A stretch of DNA of 64,000 bases from OCS116 sp051531935. GTDB lineage: Bacteria > Pseudomonadota > Alphaproteobacteria > Rhizobiales > OSC116. The notes beneath the pieces are model-generated. The model did no database searches. It was not told the DNA's origin and saw only the letters and a list, made by a program, of their open reading frames with translations. Numbering within the stretch: the first letter of the stretch is position 1; every line of letters begins with the position of its first letter. Position numbers and translations under genes: made by a program. The DNA lies in the NCBI GenBank assembly GCA_051531935.1, contig JAOPTR010000024.1:1-64000 (forward strand), written 5' to 3'. Below are positions 9,065 through 16,394 of this stretch, in pieces.

Positions 9065-9952
9065 ATGTCTAAAAAAATTGGCTTTATCGGCCTCGGTAAA
9101 ATGGGCGCTCCCATGTGTCAAGCACTCGCAAAGGCAGGTTTTTATGTGGTTGGGTTCGATCTGGCCGTACAAGCAAGAAAAATGCTCGATGGCCAAGAGA
9201 ACATCAAAACGACTGATGATCTGAAGGAAGTTACCAAGTGTGAAACCATAATTTTCATGCTCCCCAATGGAAATATTGTTCGTCAAATACTGTTGGGAGA
9301 TGATGGTATAATTGCCGATATCGCGAAAAATTCACTTATAATTGATATGAGTTCTTCAGATCCTGTTGTTTACAAAGAGCTAGAACCAGCATTGGCTAAA
9401 TATAATATTGAGCTAATTGATGCCCCCGTATCTGGAAATGTAAGCGGTGCAATATCTGGTTCTTTGACGATCATGGCAGGTGGTAATACAGTTTCAATAG
9501 ATCGTGCGAAACCGTTCTTAGATGCTATGGGGAAGGAAACTTTTTGTACGGGGCCATTAGGAAGTGGGCAAACCATGAAAGCACTTAATAATTTACTATC
9601 TGCAGGTGGTTTGTTATTGGCTGTCGAGGTTTTATTGGTTGCCAAACAGGCAGGTCTTGACCCTCAATTGGTAAACAACATTCTCAATGTTTCAACTGGC
9701 AGAAACAATTCGACAGAACGTAAAATCGAACCATTTGTGCTTTCGGGCGCATATAATTCTGGCTTTGGTGTTTCTCTAATGGCTAAAGATTTAAGAACTG
9801 CCGCATCAATTGCAGAACGCATGAAGGTATCTATGCCACTCGGTGAAAAAGCAGTTGAATTCGCGAGCTTGGCCACCGACTATCTGCAGGAAGGTGCAGA
9901 TCATACCGAGGTTGCACGTTGGTTAGAAAATGTAACAGGCGTGAAATTATAA
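9065..9952 (+). CDS. NAD(P)-dependent beta-hydroxyacid dehydrogenase
   Basis: A 295-residue member of the 3-hydroxyisobutyrate/tartronate-semialdehyde reductase family. The Rossmann motif GFIGLGKMGAPM is at the N-terminus, the substrate-binding DAPVSGNVSGAISGSL segment near residue 120, and the catalytic lysine lies in MKALNNLLSAG near residue 170. It should oxidise a 3-hydroxy acid or reduce a semialdehyde. The start has an AAGGA site at proper spacing. Its 3' end overlaps the convergent GntR gene by six bases. It shares the operator at 9000 with the divergent hydrolase operon. Confidence 0.9.
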   Translation: MSKKIGFIGLGKMGAPMCQALAKAGFYVVGFDLAVQARKMLDGQENIKTTDDLKEVTKCETIIFMLPNGNIVRQILLGDDGIIADIAKNSLIIDMSSSDPVVYKELEPALAKYNIELIDAPVSGNVSGAISGSLTIMAGGNTVSIDRAKPFLDAMGKETFCTGPLGSGQTMKALNNLLSAGGLLLAVEVLLVAKQAGLDPQLVNNILNVSTGRNNSTERKIEPFVLSGAYNSGFGVSLMAKDLRTAASIAERMKVSMPLGEKAVEFASLATDYLQEGADHTEVARWLENVTGVKL

Positions 9953-10633
9953 CTCAGCTTCGTCAAGAATCCTTATAATCAGATTGCCTGCATTGCGAAC
10001 ATGAAGAATGCAGGCTTTCTCCGCCGCAACAGGGTCTTTCGCTTCAATTGCCGTGATAATGTCTTCTATTTCGATTAAACTGGCAGCAGCTCTGGTCGGT
10101 TCTATCATTACAGTTGAACGATAATGAGCCACGCGTCGTTGAAGGTTAGAGAGTATGTCGGATAAATTGGAGTTATCTGTTATGCGCATTAAAATTTGAT
10201 AAAATTCAGATTTCAACTTAATGAGATCGTTAAATTTTTTCGAGTTTACAGCTTTTTTAATGGCTTTGAAGTTTTTTTGCAATTCAGTCAGGTCTTTTGC
10301 TGTGCGCTTTATTGCGGATTGTTTACCAAGCAAACCTTCTAATTGACATCGAACATCATAAATATTTCGGGCTTCTTCGGCATCAACACTTGCGACGATC
10401 AAGCCTTTATAGGGAACGTTTTTAATAAGCCCTTCGGTTTCGAGCTCTCTTAAACCCTCACGCAAAGATGTACGGCTAACCCCAGTCATTTCGCATAATT
10501 CTCTTTCAACAAGTCTTTCACCAGGCTTGAACACAAGGTCGATTATGGCCTGTCTTATTAAGCTTGCAACTTGTTGACGAACTGGTGCAATCACAGGTTT
10601 TATGCTTTTAAGTTTTTTATCAGAAATTACCAT
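9947..10633 (-). CDS. GntR family regulator with FCD domain
   Basis: A 228-residue regulator. The winged helix (about residues 15-75) contains FKPGERLVERELCEMTGVS and SLREGLRELETEGLI, the GntR helix-turn-helix. The C-terminal FCD all-helical ligand domain is of the VanR/FadR kind, which often binds carboxylate effectors through a metal. It is transcribed alone and convergent with the dehydrogenase. The three divergent promoter gaps of this cluster share a 13-bp inverted repeat, and it is the only regulator encoded among them, so I infer that it controls all of them. No good copy of the site is visible before its own start. Confidence 0.9.
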   Translation of the reverse strand: MVISDKKLKSIKPVIAPVRQQVASLIRQAIIDLVFKPGERLVERELCEMTGVSRTSLREGLRELETEGLIKNVPYKGLIVASVDAEEARNIYDVRCQLEGLLGKQSAIKRTAKDLTELQKNFKAIKKAVNSKKFNDLIKLKSEFYQILMRITDNSNLSDILSNLQRRVAHYRSTVMIEPTRAAASLIEIEDIITAIEAKDPVAAEKACILHVRNAGNLIIRILDEAEL

Positions 10634-10765
10634 TTAAAACGCCCTTTAGAATATTTCTTTGTCTGCGAATAATACAAAAACAAATTCAGTATTTCAATTA
10701 AAATCTACAGATTTTATCAGTTAATAAATTATCTATATCAAGGCTTAATATTATGAGACCCAATA

Positions 10766-11254
10766 TTAGTTTGCGAGTTGCCATAATAGTAGCGAAATTA
10801 TAAATAAACTGAAGTGGACTTGCTGAACTTGTGGAGATTTGATCCAATATCCAAACCACAGACCGCCGCATAAAAAAATTGTCCAGAGTCCAAAAAAAGA
10901 ACCAATAGCCAAATTTATAACCGCTAACACCATTAACCCATCAACAAAACCTACCCAACCCAAAAACGAATAAATAGTGGCAAACCACAATAAAATTGCA
11001 ATGGTAACCTGCGCAAATATAACAAAAACCAACGCGATTTTGGGAGCCTTAGGGTTAAGAATTCTCCGTTGCTTTAGACCTTGGCCTAGTACAGGTTCAT
11101 CTTTCAATAAGTCTTGGCGCATCATTGTGCCTAATAGCAACCAGTTGGTCGGCTTGTCTAACCAATTGTTAATAACCGCAATTGTCAACCAACAGGAGAC
11201 TGCTAAAAGCGCACCTGTTCTTGGAAAATCAGAAGAAGCAAATAATTCAATCAT
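10766..11254 (-). CDS. DUF2165 family small integral membrane protein
   Basis: A 162-residue membrane protein with four predicted helices and the DUF2165 features: an early LTIAVINNWLD segment, the MMRQDL stretch and a late FGLWTIFLCGGLWFGYW helix. The family has no established function. It is divergent from the isochorismatase operon, and one degenerate copy of the cluster's inverted repeat lies 26 bases upstream, so it probably belongs to the same regulon. A role in transport or membrane handling of the substrate is only a guess. Confidence 0.8.
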   Translation of the reverse strand: MIELFASSDFPRTGALLAVSCWLTIAVINNWLDKPTNWLLLGTMMRQDLLKDEPVLGQGLKQRRILNPKAPKIALVFVIFAQVTIAILLWFATIYSFLGWVGFVDGLMVLAVINLAIGSFFGLWTIFLCGGLWFGYWIKSPQVQQVHFSLFIISLLLWQLAN

Positions 11255-11279
11255 GGTGTTTCCTTAAATGTTTTATAAC

Positions 11280-11292
11280 ATTATCATACAAA
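11280..11292 (-). promoter_or_regulatory. Degenerate GntR operator before the DUF2165 gene
   Basis: Read on the minus strand, TTTGTATGATAAT differs at two positions from the 13-mer at 11324. The two lie 44 bases apart, centre to centre, one facing each divergent gene. It is weaker evidence than the exact copies. Confidence 0.4.
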
Positions 11293-11323
11293 AACTTTAT
11301 TGACATGTCAATTTTATTAGCAT

Positions 11324-11336
11324 ATTGTATGACAAT
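11324..11336. promoter_or_regulatory. Candidate GntR operator, copy 3
   Basis: ATTGTATGACAAT, exact copy of the site at 9000, 75 bases before the start of the isochorismatase-like gene and in the divergent gap with the DUF2165 gene. Confidence 0.65.
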
Positions 11337-11410
11337 AATTTAGCGAGTAACGAATTGAGCTATATTAAACTATAATATTTTAAGCTCGTCTTTAATGGGA
11401 GGAAGTTTTA

Positions 11411-12028
11411 ATGACTGAACAAAACAAAGAAATTGATTTATCAGACACTGCAATTTTATTTATAGAATTTCAAAAAGAGTGGCTAGAGGATGACGGCAAA
11501 ATTAACTTCCTTATGAATGACAGGAAGCAATTTGAGGCCGCAATCGAAGGTGGTCGCGAATTATTGAAATTTGGGCGAGAACAAGGATTCAAGATTATTC
11601 ATAGCGGTTTGCGTTTTCAAAAAGGTCATCCAGAATTAGGAGAAAATGGTCTTGGCTTACGCGGAGCTATAAAGCGACTCGGTACCTTTCCAATAGATGG
11701 AAAAGGCAGTGAATGGGCAGCTGGTTTTGAGCCACAAGATAATGAATTTATTGTTTATGGTCGAACTGGTGGTTCCGCATTTGCAGGATCAAATTTAGAT
11801 GCGTTCATGCGCGCCAACAGATTAAATACGTTACTGATTGCGGGTTTTGCACTGCATGTTTGTGTAGAATCAACACTGCGGGCAGGGCATGATTTAGGCT
11901 ATGATTGTCTCGTCGTAACAGATGCAACGGCTGCATTTACTTCGGCGCAACGCAAACATGTTCTTGAGGAAGTTGTTCATCATTACGGTGAGAACATTTC
12001 TTTAGATCAACTGAAAAAACAGTTCTAA
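11411..12028 (+). CDS. Isochorismatase-like cysteine hydrolase
   Basis: A 205-residue protein of the isochorismatase/amidohydrolase fold. The catalytic cysteine is C151 in AGFALHVCVESTLRAG, with the non-prolyl cis bond region before it. Two triad positions are changed from the textbook form: the strand-1 aspartate is glutamate (E19 in ILFIEFQKEW) and the lysine position reads G117-R118 in VYGRTGGSAF. It may belong to a subfamily with its own reaction, for example an amide or ureide hydrolase. A strong GGGAGGAAG site precedes the ATG. It opens an operon with the RidA-like and VOC-like genes and follows operator copy 3. Confidence 0.85.
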   Translation: MTEQNKEIDLSDTAILFIEFQKEWLEDDGKINFLMNDRKQFEAAIEGGRELLKFGREQGFKIIHSGLRFQKGHPELGENGLGLRGAIKRLGTFPIDGKGSEWAAGFEPQDNEFIVYGRTGGSAFAGSNLDAFMRANRLNTLLIAGFALHVCVESTLRAGHDLGYDCLVVTDATAAFTSAQRKHVLEEVVHHYGENISLDQLKKQF

Positions 12029-12065
12029 CCGAACTGTTCTAAAACAACCAAAATGGGAGAATTAA

Positions 12066-12548
12066 ATGCTCAACTTTTCGAGCCACAAAACAATTGCGTC
12101 TACTTTTATGGCGGCCGCACTGCTTTTATCAACCACAATTACACATGCCGAGGAGGCCACTTTGAAAGCTGTTAACCCACCAGGTGCTGATATCCCTGGA
12201 ATTTCACAAGCGATAATCGTTGAGGGTGGAAAAACGATGTACCTTTCTGGCCATGTAGGTTTTGGATCAGATGGTAAACTTGGCAAAGATTTTGGATCAC
12301 AATTAGATCAAGTATTTGCCAACATGAAAATGACCTTAAACGAGGCAGGGACAGATTTTTCATCTATTGCCCGCATCACTTTTTTTGTTAAAAATTATGA
12401 CATTAGTCAGTTGGATACATTGCGCGTCGTGCGTGATCGTTGGGTAAATACAAAAAACCCTCCTGCAAGCGCTCTTATTGGCGTTGAAACATTATTCCAT
12501 CCAGATGTTTTGGTTGAAGTCGATGCCATTGCCATTCTTAAAAATTAA
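12066..12548 (+). CDS. Exported RidA (YjgF/UK114) family protein
   Basis: A 160-residue protein: a signal peptide (about residues 1-28, ending ITHA before EEATL), then one RidA domain with MYLSGHVGFGSDGKLG and the C-terminal VEVDAIAILKN. Classical RidA enzymes hydrolyse reactive enamines with an arginine in the PAR motif; here the matching segment is NPPASAL, so that arginine appears to be S135. It is thus probably a Rid-family protein without imine deaminase activity, and it acts in the periplasm, whereas RidA is normally cytoplasmic. It lies 37 bases after the isochorismatase gene and 25 before the VOC gene. Confidence 0.85.
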   Translation: MLNFSSHKTIASTFMAAALLLSTTITHAEEATLKAVNPPGADIPGISQAIIVEGGKTMYLSGHVGFGSDGKLGKDFGSQLDQVFANMKMTLNEAGTDFSSIARITFFVKNYDISQLDTLRVVRDRWVNTKNPPASALIGVETLFHPDVLVEVDAIAILKN

Positions 12549-12573
12549 AAGCAATATTCTGAAAGTAGATGTT

Positions 12574-13170
12574 ATGAATAAATTTAAATTAGTATCAGCA
12601 GCAATTGCCTTGCTTCTCGCTCCAAGTGCCGCACTTGCACAAGGCGAAATTAGAGGGCTGGAACATATTGCCATTACCGTGCCAGATATGACGCAGGCAA
12701 AGGACTTCTTTATCAATGGTCTGGGTTGTAAGTTTGTTTTAGACCTAGGTCCATTTAAAGATGAACAAGGCACATGGATGCAAGATGCGATCGGTACACA
12801 TAAAGATGCAGTGATGTATATTGGAGAAATGCAATGCGGAAACGCTACAAATGTGGAGCTAATGGAAATTAGTTCTCCAACACAAAATAAAAAATTTCCA
12901 ACTCGGGAAGATTTTGGCGCATCCTCACTAGGTTTTTATACTGATGATTTAAAAGCGACAATCGCTCGCGTACTAGAAAATGGTGGCGCAAAACTAGGCT
13001 CCATAACTTCTGTCGCAGAAGGCCCGCTTGCTGGCCGAAGCTTTATTTATGTTACGGCCCCGTGGGGACAGCAAATTTTCTTAATGAATGATGGCGATGG
13101 CATTGCCTATTCCAAGCAAGATGACGCTATTGATGTTTTCAGCCCTGCTGATATACCCGCAATAAAATAA
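12574..13170 (+). CDS. Exported VOC (glyoxalase/dioxygenase fold) protein
   Basis: A 198-residue protein with a clear signal peptide (cut near ALAQG, residue 24) and a vicinal-oxygen-chelate domain beginning LEHIAITVPDMTQAKDFF. The first histidine and the glutamate in NVELMEI are in the usual metal positions. The second histidine seems lost (SLGFYTDDL) and the last glutamate reads as IFLMN. Metal binding is therefore doubtful. The frame is open upstream to 12478 inside the RidA gene, but the ATG at 12574 starts the signal peptide and is chosen. It is the last gene of a three-gene operon ending at the terminator at 13186. Confidence 0.82.
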   Translation: MNKFKLVSAAIALLLAPSAALAQGEIRGLEHIAITVPDMTQAKDFFINGLGCKFVLDLGPFKDEQGTWMQDAIGTHKDAVMYIGEMQCGNATNVELMEISSPTQNKKFPTREDFGASSLGFYTDDLKATIARVLENGGAKLGSITSVAEGPLAGRSFIYVTAPWGQQIFLMNDGDGIAYSKQDDAIDVFSPADIPAIK

Positions 13171-13185
13171 AACACAAATCGAGCG

Positions 13186-13226
13186 ATAAAAGCTTCTCTG
13201 TTTTTGATGGAGGAGCTTTTATTTTG
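13186..13226 (+). terminator. Terminator of the isochorismatase-RidA-VOC operon
   Basis: A 13-bp stem with one G-U pair (arms 13186-13198 and 13210-13222, loop 11 bases) followed by TTTTG. It lies 15 bases after the VOC stop and is a convincing end of the operon. Confidence 0.82.
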
Positions 13227-13338
13227 CACTTCCCAGCACTCAGTTGAATTTGTAAAACCGAGTTCCATATCAAATATCGCAAAGGCATTGCAACGAGGCA
13301 AATTCCTTGTCATTTTCCCAATTTTCATTCCGCAAGAA

Positions 13339-13908
13339 TCACTTTTTCTTCCGAAACATTGGTATTTTTAACCCAGATTCAGACGAACTAATCAATATGT
13401 CGAGCCTTTTTAAGCGTGTTTCTTCTCTCTTGGCGCTCATTACCCACCAGATAGAATCTCGTTTATAGGATGGCGCTAAATTAGTTAAGAATAGCCAAGC
13501 GGGTTGGTTTGCTTTGATTTTCTCTTCATACTCCGCGGAAAGTGGCACATTTCTTTGGTCAGCCGAATAGCCATGTGTATCGCTCCTGTTGTTAAAGAGT
13601 TCCATTCCTGCAGGTTTCATTTTTCCAAGCGGTATTAGTGTCTTTACCTTATTCACATTCACTTCGCTCCACACACTGTTTTTTTTGCGCGGTGTAAAGC
13701 GTATCTTATAGCTCTGGTCATCAATGGTTTTGCGTATGCCGTCAATCCACCCAAAACAAAGAGCAACATCTACCGATTCGGACCATGTAAGGCTTGCGCG
13801 CCCTGTGCTTTTCTTAAAATACCCCACCCAGATTTCAGTAGTTTTCGCATTTTCGTCTAACCATTCGCTAAATTCGTCTTGGTTGGTGAAAAAAATCACA
13901 TCTACCAT
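13339..13908 (-). CDS. YdeI/OmpD-associated family protein
   Basis: A 189-residue protein with the YdeI signature: an N-terminal EFSEWLDENAKTTEIWVGYF segment, then SLTWSESVDVALCFGWIDGI, FTPRKKNSVWSEVNVNKV and a late LTNLAPSYKRDSIWWVMSAK. Family members are described as bacteriocin-protection or OmpD-associated proteins, but their molecular role is not settled. It is a lone gene with no obvious link to the catabolic clusters on each side. The 292 bases upstream (13909-14200) hold no supportable gene. Confidence 0.85.
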   Translation of the reverse strand: MVDVIFFTNQDEFSEWLDENAKTTEIWVGYFKKSTGRASLTWSESVDVALCFGWIDGIRKTIDDQSYKIRFTPRKKNSVWSEVNVNKVKTLIPLGKMKPAGMELFNNRSDTHGYSADQRNVPLSAEYEEKIKANQPAWLFLTNLAPSYKRDSIWWVMSAKREETRLKRLDILISSSESGLKIPMFRKKK

Positions 13909-14200
13909 TCTCTAATCTCCATTTTCATCCAAATACTAGTCCCTTTTAGCGCACATTTGCTTCAATATAAACATGGCTTACTGTCAAATTATGTCAGTAG
14001 TATCTAATAAATCCGAGTTGCGACCAAAACCAGACATTTGCAATTATTATCTATAATTGCCCTTCCAATTATCAATGCGAAACTCGCTGTGTTTGCGTAT
14101 ATATTAAGGCTAACGTTGAAAGTATGGAGGTTAGATGCTTCAACAAGACGTCACGCAAGAAAACTAAGATGCGGTATAGCGGGAAAAGCGCCCCATTAAG

Positions 14201-15025
14201 CTATTCACTGCGTAGTTTACGCTTGGTCTTGTTGTTGTTTTGAGAGCTATTCGTTCTTTTTCGAGCAATGTAAAGGCGGTTTTCTTCGTCTTCTTCTTGT
14301 CTAATTGATGTCACAACAAATTGCATATGCGCTTCTGCTGTCGCTGCTGCCTCTTCAGGGTTTCCATCCAAAATCGCGCGCGCAATGCTCTTATGCTGAT
14401 CCAATAATTTTTTTCGCGTACCAGGCTTTTTGTATAAGAACTCACGATTGTAAAATACGCCTTGGTTGATAAGCCCATATGTCGATCGCATCATATGAAC
14501 CAAAACGCTATTATGCGCCGCTTCGACAATGAGATTGTGCAGCTTTATATCCAATTCAGCTTCTAAGCTTGGGTTTTTTAACTCATGGGCGGCTTCCATT
14601 TTTTGGATTATGTCACGAATTGAATCTTTGTCATAGCTCGTGGCCTTCTGGGCAGCAAGATGAGCTGCAAAGCTTTCTTGTTCGCAACGATATTCCAAAA
14701 AATCGTATATTGCCTCGCGATGTCGCGAGTATAATTGAGCCATCGCAGGCGCCATTGATGGCATAATCAGCTTGCTAATGTAGGTGCCGCCACTTTTGCG
14801 CACTTCAACCAACCCTCTTTGTTCAAGAGTTTGAAGGGCTTCTCTTAATTTGGGGCGAGATATGTTAAATTGCTCAGCCAATTCACGTTCAGCAGGTAGT
14901 TTTTGTTCGGCAGATAGAATGCCGTTGATAATGAGCTTTTCGACCTGATCAACCACTAAATCGGCAACCTTATCGGCATCGATAGGTTCGAAAACCATAC
15001 TTAATCTGTCGTCATTATCAGCCAT
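14201..15025 (-). CDS. FadR-type GntR regulator, likely for lactate/2-oxoacid use
   Basis: A 274-residue regulator. The GntR winged helix (about residues 20-85) contains LPAERELAEQFNISRPKLRE and the wing GGTYISKL. The FCD effector domain follows, and a basic tail ends the protein. It resembles the PdhR/LldR branch. It is divergent from a TRAP system linked to D-lactate dehydrogenase, so regulation of that operon is the natural inference. Two inverted repeats in the gap, one with ATTGGT/ACCAAT arms like the LldR/PdhR half-sites I know, fit this. Confidence 0.88.
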   Translation of the reverse strand: MADNDDRLSMVFEPIDADKVADLVVDQVEKLIINGILSAEQKLPAERELAEQFNISRPKLREALQTLEQRGLVEVRKSGGTYISKLIMPSMAPAMAQLYSRHREAIYDFLEYRCEQESFAAHLAAQKATSYDKDSIRDIIQKMEAAHELKNPSLEAELDIKLHNLIVEAAHNSVLVHMMRSTYGLINQGVFYNREFLYKKPGTRKKLLDQHKSIARAILDGNPEEAAATAEAHMQFVVTSIRQEEDEENRLYIARKRTNSSQNNNKTKRKLRSE

Positions 15026-15093
15026 AAATACTCCATTTTAATATTATTAACCCGCCTAAGTCCATTTTGCAAGCACGTATAATGGTAATTAAT

Positions 15094-15111
15094 AACAACC
15101 AATTGTTTGTT
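15094..15111. promoter_or_regulatory. 18-bp near-palindrome in the divergent gap
   Basis: AACAACCAATTGTTTGTT reads the same on both strands except for one mismatched pair. It lies 68 bases upstream of the FCD regulator start. It is a candidate operator for that regulator. Confidence 0.45.
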
Positions 15112-15163
15112 GAAACTTAGAATAATAACGAAATTCCCCAATAAAATGATGAGAATTCGACTT

Positions 15164-15186
15164 ATTGGTAAATTAATTTGACCAAT
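15164..15186. promoter_or_regulatory. ATTGGT-N11-ACCAAT inverted repeat
   Basis: Arms ATTGGT (15164-15169) and ACCAAT (15181-15186), 63 bases before the TRAP binding-protein start. The half-sites match those of PdhR/LldR operators, but the spacing is larger than in E. coli, so the assignment is tentative. Confidence 0.45.
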
Positions 15187-15249
15187 ACTAAGGAGTGAGC
15201 TATAAAACCTCCATCCGCTATAAGGCGGCAAATTGGGAACGAGGGAATT

Positions 15250-16308
15250 ATGAACAAAACAACCATTATAAAATTAGCGCTTGCAACGGGCTTGGCATTG
15301 TCAGCATCCACTGCGCTAGCAGCAGATAAGCTATTGCTAAAAACGCCAATCGCTTTTTCAACATCACTACCGGGCTTAGGCTCGCCAATTCCTAGGGTGG
15401 CTGAACAGCTTAACCTAATGTCTGGCGGCACATTAAAAATGAAAGTTTACGAGCCAGGTAAATTGGTAAAACCATTCGAGATTTTGGGTGCGGTGTCCGC
15501 AGGCAAAATCAACTCAGGCTATACAACTGCTGGTTATTGGGCAGGTAAAATACCTGCGTCACCATTATTTTCTGCTGTGCCATTTGGCCCTGAAGCAGGT
15601 GAATATATGGCATGGCTATATTATGGTAACGGTATGAATTTATACCAAGGCATGTATGATCAAGCAGGCTATAACGTGCATGTTTTACCATGTGCGATCA
15701 TTGCGCCAGAAACATCAGGCTGGTTTTCGAAAGAAATTAACAGCAAAGAAGACCTAAAAGGCCTGAAAATGCGTTTCTTTGGCTTGGGCGGTAAAGTGAT
15801 GCAAAAACTTGGCGTGGCGACTTCGTTATTACCAGGTGGCGAGATTTTCCCCGCACTAGAAAAAGGCGCGATTGATGCTACAGAGTTTTCAATGCCTGCA
15901 ATTGACAAGCGTTTGGGTTTCCACAAGATCGTGAAATATAACTATTTCCCAGGTTGGCATCAACAGGCCACAGTATTTGAACTGCTCGTCAATAAAGACG
16001 TGTGGAACGGAATGAGTGATCAACATAAAGCCGTTACAGAAAATGCCTGTAAAGCTTCAATGACAGATAGCTTGGCCGAAGGCGAAGCCATCCAATTTGA
16101 TGCCATGCAAGAGAATGTCGATAAAAATGGCGTTCATATTATGCAATGGTCAGACGAAATGTTGGCTCTATTCAAAACCACATGGGATGAGGTCGCGACA
16201 GAAGAAGCTGCTAATGACGCCTATTTCAAAACTGTATTGGATGATCTCACTAAATTCCGCGACGGTTACAAGCTATGGAAACAAAATGCGTTTTTGCCAC
16301 GCAAATAA
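15250..16308 (+). CDS. TakP-like TRAP substrate-binding protein
   Basis: A 352-residue periplasmic binding protein with a Sec signal (cut near ALAADK, residue 24). The body is of the TakP/lactate-binding branch of DctP proteins: GYWAGKIPASPLFSAVPFG, the arginine in LKGLKMRFFGLGGKV, and GGEIFPALEKGAIDATEFS, followed by a conserved PGWHQQ segment. From that family I expect a 2-oxoacid or 2-hydroxyacid ligand, and the D-lactate dehydrogenase two genes downstream supports lactate. An AACGAGG site precedes the start. A strong hairpin separates it from the permease gene. Confidence 0.88.
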   Translation: MNKTTIIKLALATGLALSASTALAADKLLLKTPIAFSTSLPGLGSPIPRVAEQLNLMSGGTLKMKVYEPGKLVKPFEILGAVSAGKINSGYTTAGYWAGKIPASPLFSAVPFGPEAGEYMAWLYYGNGMNLYQGMYDQAGYNVHVLPCAIIAPETSGWFSKEINSKEDLKGLKMRFFGLGGKVMQKLGVATSLLPGGEIFPALEKGAIDATEFSMPAIDKRLGFHKIVKYNYFPGWHQQATVFELLVNKDVWNGMSDQHKAVTENACKASMTDSLAEGEAIQFDAMQENVDKNGVHIMQWSDEMLALFKTTWDEVATEEAANDAYFKTVLDDLTKFRDGYKLWKQNAFLPRK

Positions 16309-16331
16309 ATAGCTATTGAACATAGCGCATT

Positions 16332-16367
16332 AGGGTGGCCTAGATTGGGCGAGGCCACCCTTTTTTT
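16332..16367 (+). terminator. Intercistronic terminator/attenuator after the binding protein
   Basis: A perfect 10-bp stem AGGGTGGCCT/AGGCCACCCT (16332-16341, 16352-16361) followed by seven T. Since the permease gene follows in the same direction 28 bases later, it probably lets through only part of the transcripts, giving more binding protein than permease. Confidence 0.85.
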
Positions 16368-16394
16368 ATAGGCATATTACGAAGAGGGAAAATC

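Noticed and set aside
12478..12573. Upstream extension of the VOC gene into the RidA gene
   Set aside because: It would bury the signal peptide; the ATG at 12574 starts exactly at the signal sequence.
14124..14243. 39-codon basic plus-strand frame starting before the FCD regulator end
   Set aside because: No ribosome binding site before its ATG, it overlaps the 3' end of a solid gene, and it has no recognisable features.
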